A stretch of DNA of 64,000 nt, from NCBI GenBank assembly GCA_037442025.1, contig JBBIRB010000001.1, positions 1 through 64,000 on the forward strand. Reading direction: 5' to 3'. This document shows, in pieces, positions 61,080 to 64,000 of this stretch. A program made the translations under genes and the position numbers. Source of the DNA: UBA2287 sp037442025 (GTDB lineage: Bacteria; Bacteroidota; Bacteroidia; Bacteroidales; Tenuifilaceae). Under the pieces are notes generated by a model that was given only the letters and a program-made list of their open reading frames with translations, searched no databases and was not told where the DNA came from. How positions within the stretch are numbered: the stretch's first letter is position 1; the number at the start of each line of letters is the position of its first letter.

Positions 61080-61874
61080 ATGGACCTGAAATTAATTTGC
61101 GAACAAACCATTCATTTAGCCAAATTTGTTGGCCAGGAGATAAAAGGGAAACGAAACGGCTTCCACTTTGACCAAGTTGAATCGAAGGGCCTACACGATT
61201 TTGTTTCCCATGTCGATAAGGAAGCCGAAGCAAGGTTAATTGAGGGTTTGAGCCAATTAATATCCGGTTCGGGATTTATTGCCGAAGAGGGAAGTGGTAA
61301 TTTTGTTGAGAACGGCTACAATTGGATTGTCGATCCCCTCGATGGAACAACTAATTTCATTCATGGGTTAACCCCATATGCGGTGAGCATTGCCCTAAGT
61401 TTTAATAACGAAATAGTTCTAGGGGTTATTTACGAGGTGAGTTTGGATGAATGCTTCTACTCCTGGAAAGGAGCCCATGCTTACCTTAATGGTAGCCCAA
61501 TAGCTGTTTCGCAGCAGGCTACCGTTAACGATTCGCTCATAGCTACGGGCTTCCCATACTATAACTACAGCAGGCTGAAGCAGTACATGAAAACAATGGA
61601 GTTTTTCATGCAGCATTCGCATGGTTTACGGCGCCTGGGTTCAGCAGCCACCGATTTGGCTTATGTTGCCTGCGGCCGGTTCGAAGCTTTTTACGAGTAT
61701 AGCCTCCAGCCGTGGGATGTAGCTGCCGGTGCTTTTTTGGTACAGCAAGCAGGCGGTGAGGTTAGCGATTTTGAAGGTGGACAAAACTATATTTATGGAA
61801 AAGAGATAATTGCAAGCAATAAATTAATTTATAAAGAGTTTCTTAAATCGGTTGCCAAAATTATGAATGAGTAG
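61080..61874 (+). CDS. suhB: Inositol monophosphatase family protein
   Basis: Mg2+/Li+-type phosphatase of 264 residues from the ATG at 61080 (earlier frame codons lie in mtaB). Metal-site motifs: EEGSG, DPLDGTTNFIHG (the family's DP-x-D-G-T) and the second signature WDVAAGAFLVQQAGGEVSDF. Likely acts on myo-inositol-1-phosphate or a related sugar phosphate. Ends by overlapping the next gene by 8 nt. Confidence 0.93.
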   Translation: MDLKLICEQTIHLAKFVGQEIKGKRNGFHFDQVESKGLHDFVSHVDKEAEARLIEGLSQLISGSGFIAEEGSGNFVENGYNWIVDPLDGTTNFIHGLTPYAVSIALSFNNEIVLGVIYEVSLDECFYSWKGAHAYLNGSPIAVSQQATVNDSLIATGFPYYNYSRLKQYMKTMEFFMQHSHGLRRLGSAATDLAYVACGRFEAFYEYSLQPWDVAAGAFLVQQAGGEVSDFEGGQNYIYGKEIIASNKLIYKEFLKSVAKIMNE

Positions 61875-62766
61875 AATTATGCATGCCCTGTTTTTTTATG
61901 TTTTTTATGGATTTTCTTGGCTGTTAGCCCAGTTACCGTCTAGGGTTATTTACATTATGTCCGACCTGGTAACACCCTTTTTATATTATGTTACAAAGTA
62001 TCGAAGAAAAGTTGTCCGACTGAACCTAATCAATTCCTTTCCCAATAAAACTTTAATAGAAATAGTAGCCATTGAAAAGAAGTTTTACAAGCATTTTACC
62101 GATCTATTCTTTGAAAATATAATAATTACTCATGCTAGTAAGAAAAGGGTTTTAAAAATGTGCAGGTATGTAAACCCAGAAATACTCGAACCCTTTTATC
62201 AACAGCAAAAAAGCATAGTTTTAGCGCTTGGCCATTACGGAAATTGGGAATTAATGAGCTTAATTGCCGAACATGTTAAATATGTGTCGTTAGGTATATA
62301 TAAACCATTGGTCGATAAGCGTTTTGAGCGTATGATAAATAATTCGCGAAAGCGATTTGGAGGTATCCCCGTTTCTATGCATGATGCATATAGAACTACC
62401 ATAAGTAGGATTAAAAATGGCGAATTGGTTCTTGTGGGTCTCATTGCCGACCAAACACCTGCTTCGTGCGAAATTAGGTATTGGACTCAATTCTTAAACC
62501 AGGATACGCCCGTTTTTTTAGGTGTTGAAAAAATATCTGAGAAACTCAATTGTCCAGTTCTTTTTAGCCATATGGATAAAGTTGCGAGGGGTCGTTACGA
62601 AGTTACTTTTAGCATCCTATGCACAGAACCAAAAAAATTTAAACCCTTCGAAATTACCAATATGCATGTTCGCACCCTAGAAAATCAAATTAAAGCTCGT
62701 CCCGAATATTGGTTGTGGTCGCATCGCCGTTGGAAACACAAACGAACTAAAGCGAATGAGTTTTAA
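61867..62766 (+). CDS. LpxL/HtrB-like lysophospholipid acyltransferase
   Basis: Inner-membrane acyltransferase of 299 residues. An N-terminal hydrophobic helix (ALFFYVFYGFSWLLAQL) anchors it. The catalytic H(x4)E appears as ALGHYGNWELM, and GLIADQTPAS is the second LpxL-type motif; HRRWK(H)K closes the domain. In the lipid A pathway this class adds secondary acyl chains from acyl-ACP; some Bacteroidota members act on other glycolipids. It overlaps suhB and a glycosyltransferase (11 bp), so they are translated together. Confidence 0.9.
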   Translation: MSRIMHALFFYVFYGFSWLLAQLPSRVIYIMSDLVTPFLYYVTKYRRKVVRLNLINSFPNKTLIEIVAIEKKFYKHFTDLFFENIIITHASKKRVLKMCRYVNPEILEPFYQQQKSIVLALGHYGNWELMSLIAEHVKYVSLGIYKPLVDKRFERMINNSRKRFGGIPVSMHDAYRTTISRIKNGELVLVGLIADQTPASCEIRYWTQFLNQDTPVFLGVEKISEKLNCPVLFSHMDKVARGRYEVTFSILCTEPKKFKPFEITNMHVRTLENQIKARPEYWLWSHRRWKHKRTKANEF

Positions 62767-63781
62767 GCAAAAATCAGTTGCCATTGTTATTCTCAATTGG
62801 AATGGATTGCATTTCTTGAAGCAATTCCTACCTAATGTTGTTAACCACTCGAAGATTGAAAATTTCATTGTAAACACGTATGTGGCCGACAATGGCTCCA
62901 CTGACGGGTCGTTAAGTTGGCTTAAAAGTGAGTTCCCCCAAGTTAAAACCATCGATTTAGGCCTAAATCATGGCTTTGCTCAAGGGTATAATTTAGCCTT
63001 GAAGCAGATTGAGTCGGATTATTTCATGGTTTTAAACTCCGATGTGCTTGTTGAGAAGGATTGGCTTGAACCATTGGTGAATTTTTTAGAATCGAACCCA
63101 AAAGCGGCTGCATGCCAACCCAAAATTCTTAGCCACAGCAATCCTAATCAGTTCGAATATGCTGGGGCTGCCGGTGGATTTATCGATGTGTTAGGCTATC
63201 CGTTCTGCAGAGGACGTATCATATCTACTTTCGAAATGGATCGTGGTCAATACGATGAGCCATTAAAAACCTTTTGGGCAACGGGAGCCTGCATGTTGGT
63301 TCGTAGCAAAGCCTATTGGGAAGCGGGTGGCTTCGATTCCGATTTTTTTGCTCATATGGAGGAGATTGACCTATGTTGGCGTTTTTATCGTTTGGGTTAC
63401 GAAGTTTGGTGTATCCCAGCATCACCTGTTTGGCATGTAGGAGGTGGAACCCTTCCCAATAACAACCCTTTTAAAATTTATTTAAATTACCGTAATAATC
63501 TGGCAATGCTGCTGAAAAACCTGAGTAGCATGCAAATGTGGGCACTTTGGGTGCGCATGGCCTTCGATTGGCTATCGGCTTTCGCTTACTTTTTAACAGG
63601 AAAACCTAAGTTTTTCCATGCGGTAATGAGCGCTCACTTGTATTTCGTGAGAAATTATAGGAAGAATAAATTGAAGAAATCAGCATTTTCCCAAAAACCT
63701 GACATTCAACCCCCAATTTACAGAAGAAGTATTGTATTTCAGTACTTTTTGTTTAGGAAGAGATTTTACACCGAATTGTAG
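62756..63781 (+). CDS. Family 2 glycosyltransferase
   Basis: GT-A fold enzyme of 341 residues. The start VAIVILNWNGLHFLKQFLP, DNGSTDGSLSWLK, LNHGFAQGYNLAL and MVLNSDVLVEKDWLEPLV (DxD-like) are classical GT2 markers. GACMLVRSKAYWEAGGFDSDFFAHMEEIDLCWR holds the ED acceptor-site motif. It most resembles WsaE/rhamnosyl-type GT2 proteins. One hydrophobic patch near 255-275 may associate it with membrane. Overlaps the acyltransferase by 11 bp. Donor and acceptor unknown; envelope glycan is likely. Confidence 0.92.
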   Translation: MSFKQKSVAIVILNWNGLHFLKQFLPNVVNHSKIENFIVNTYVADNGSTDGSLSWLKSEFPQVKTIDLGLNHGFAQGYNLALKQIESDYFMVLNSDVLVEKDWLEPLVNFLESNPKAAACQPKILSHSNPNQFEYAGAAGGFIDVLGYPFCRGRIISTFEMDRGQYDEPLKTFWATGACMLVRSKAYWEAGGFDSDFFAHMEEIDLCWRFYRLGYEVWCIPASPVWHVGGGTLPNNNPFKIYLNYRNNLAMLLKNLSSMQMWALWVRMAFDWLSAFAYFLTGKPKFFHAVMSAHLYFVRNYRKNKLKKSAFSQKPDIQPPIYRRSIVFQYFLFRKRFYTEL

Positions 63782-63784
63782 AAT

Positions 63785-64000
63785 TTAGTAGGTACGGGTC
63801 ATTCGGGTTGGCACAACAATAATAAAATTTGCCAGGTTCACATTCTCCGTTTCCAGTTTTTCGGTATTATCCTGCAGCACCGTTGCTATTGTAACAACCT
63901 TTTGCTTGGGGTTCAACCGTTTCAGGTACCAATAAATTCCTTCATAATTATTCGAATGGTAAGTACCATGAAAATGGATTAAAATGCTATTTGGTTTTAT
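63785..64000 (-). CDS. ChaN family lipoprotein, C-terminal part (start outside window)
   Basis: Open frame on the minus strand from the edge to TAA at 63787-63785, 72 codons. It reads LIHFHGTYHSNNYEGIYWYL, then LNPKQKVVTIATVLQDN and ends ANFIIVVPTRMTRTY. This matches the tail of Bacteroidota ChaN-like proteins (Tiki/EreA-ChaN fold), which include heme- or iron-binding lipoproteins. The N-terminal half, with any lipobox, is not in view. Convergent with the glycosyltransferase, 3 bp between stops. Confidence 0.8.
   Translation of the reverse strand: MKPNSILIHFHGTYHSNNYEGIYWYLKRLNPKQKVVTIATVLQDNTEKLETENVNLANFIIVVPTRMTRTY

Overview
This 64 kb window comes from a Bacteroidota (Bacteroidetes) chromosome, most likely an anaerobic or facultative member of the Bacteroidales/Marinilabiliales side. 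The evidence is the gene families (SusC-like TonB receptors with carboxypeptidase-like plugs, Reg_prop/SpoIIE hybrid sensors, NfeD-FloA, TPR histidine kinases). Start sites have A-rich leaders rather than Shine-Dalgarno sequences, and several promoters match the Bacteroidota -7 box TAnnTTTG. NrfHA, a soluble NuoEF-like flavoprotein complex and a rubrerythrin-like protein point to anaerobic life. The species assignment is inference.

Layout. 1-2000: 3' truncated multi-PAS sensor (minus). 2274-4006: dnaX, split by a -1 frameshift at an A10 run, convergent with phoH-purC (minus). 6086-8208: nrfH-nrfA nitrite ammonification. 8278-16572: DAACS transporter, a small unknown protein, rocD, nitroreductase, TPR histidine kinase, VOC and SDR enzymes, MORN-like protein. 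16708-24447: a phosphate block with a beta-helix lipoprotein, TonB receptor, PhoB-type regulator and PiT-PhoU-like transporter. Tandem 11-bp TTAAC repeats lie about 100 bp upstream of the receptor and the transporter. 24667-31760: a helical unknown protein, then two giant paralogues joining receiver-like domains to a pyruvate-phosphate-dikinase ATP-binding domain.

32016-40474: gdhA, then NuoE-like, NuoF-like and a 1165-aa [2Fe-2S]-GltD-NuoG fusion, then a ferritin-like protein. The architecture resembles an electron-bifurcating Stn-type NADH/ferredoxin/NADP transhydrogenase, and it sits beside the amino-acid-forming glutamate dehydrogenase. A four-helix-bundle (23S rRNA IVP family) gene, flanked by inverted and heptamer repeats and an assembly gap, lies inside this operon.

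40592-52499: Reg_prop/PAS/SpoIIE sensor, PD40/SPOR protein, clpS, nfeD-floA, tRNA-Ser and tRNA-Pro with a duplicated tRNA-Pro tail, exported proteins of unknown function and a Cys-rich lipoprotein. 52612-54633: BtuB-like TonB receptor. 54867-63781: a long co-directional run: PIN-PhoH, sixA, ppk1, ppx, mtaB, suhB, an LpxL-like acyltransferase and a family 2 glycosyltransferase. 63785-64000: C-terminal end of a ChaN-like protein (minus).

The best candidates for new biology are the dnaX slip site in which the longer product depends on slippage, the receiver/PPDK pair, the Stn-like fusion operon with its inserted four-helix cassette, and the local PhoB regulon.
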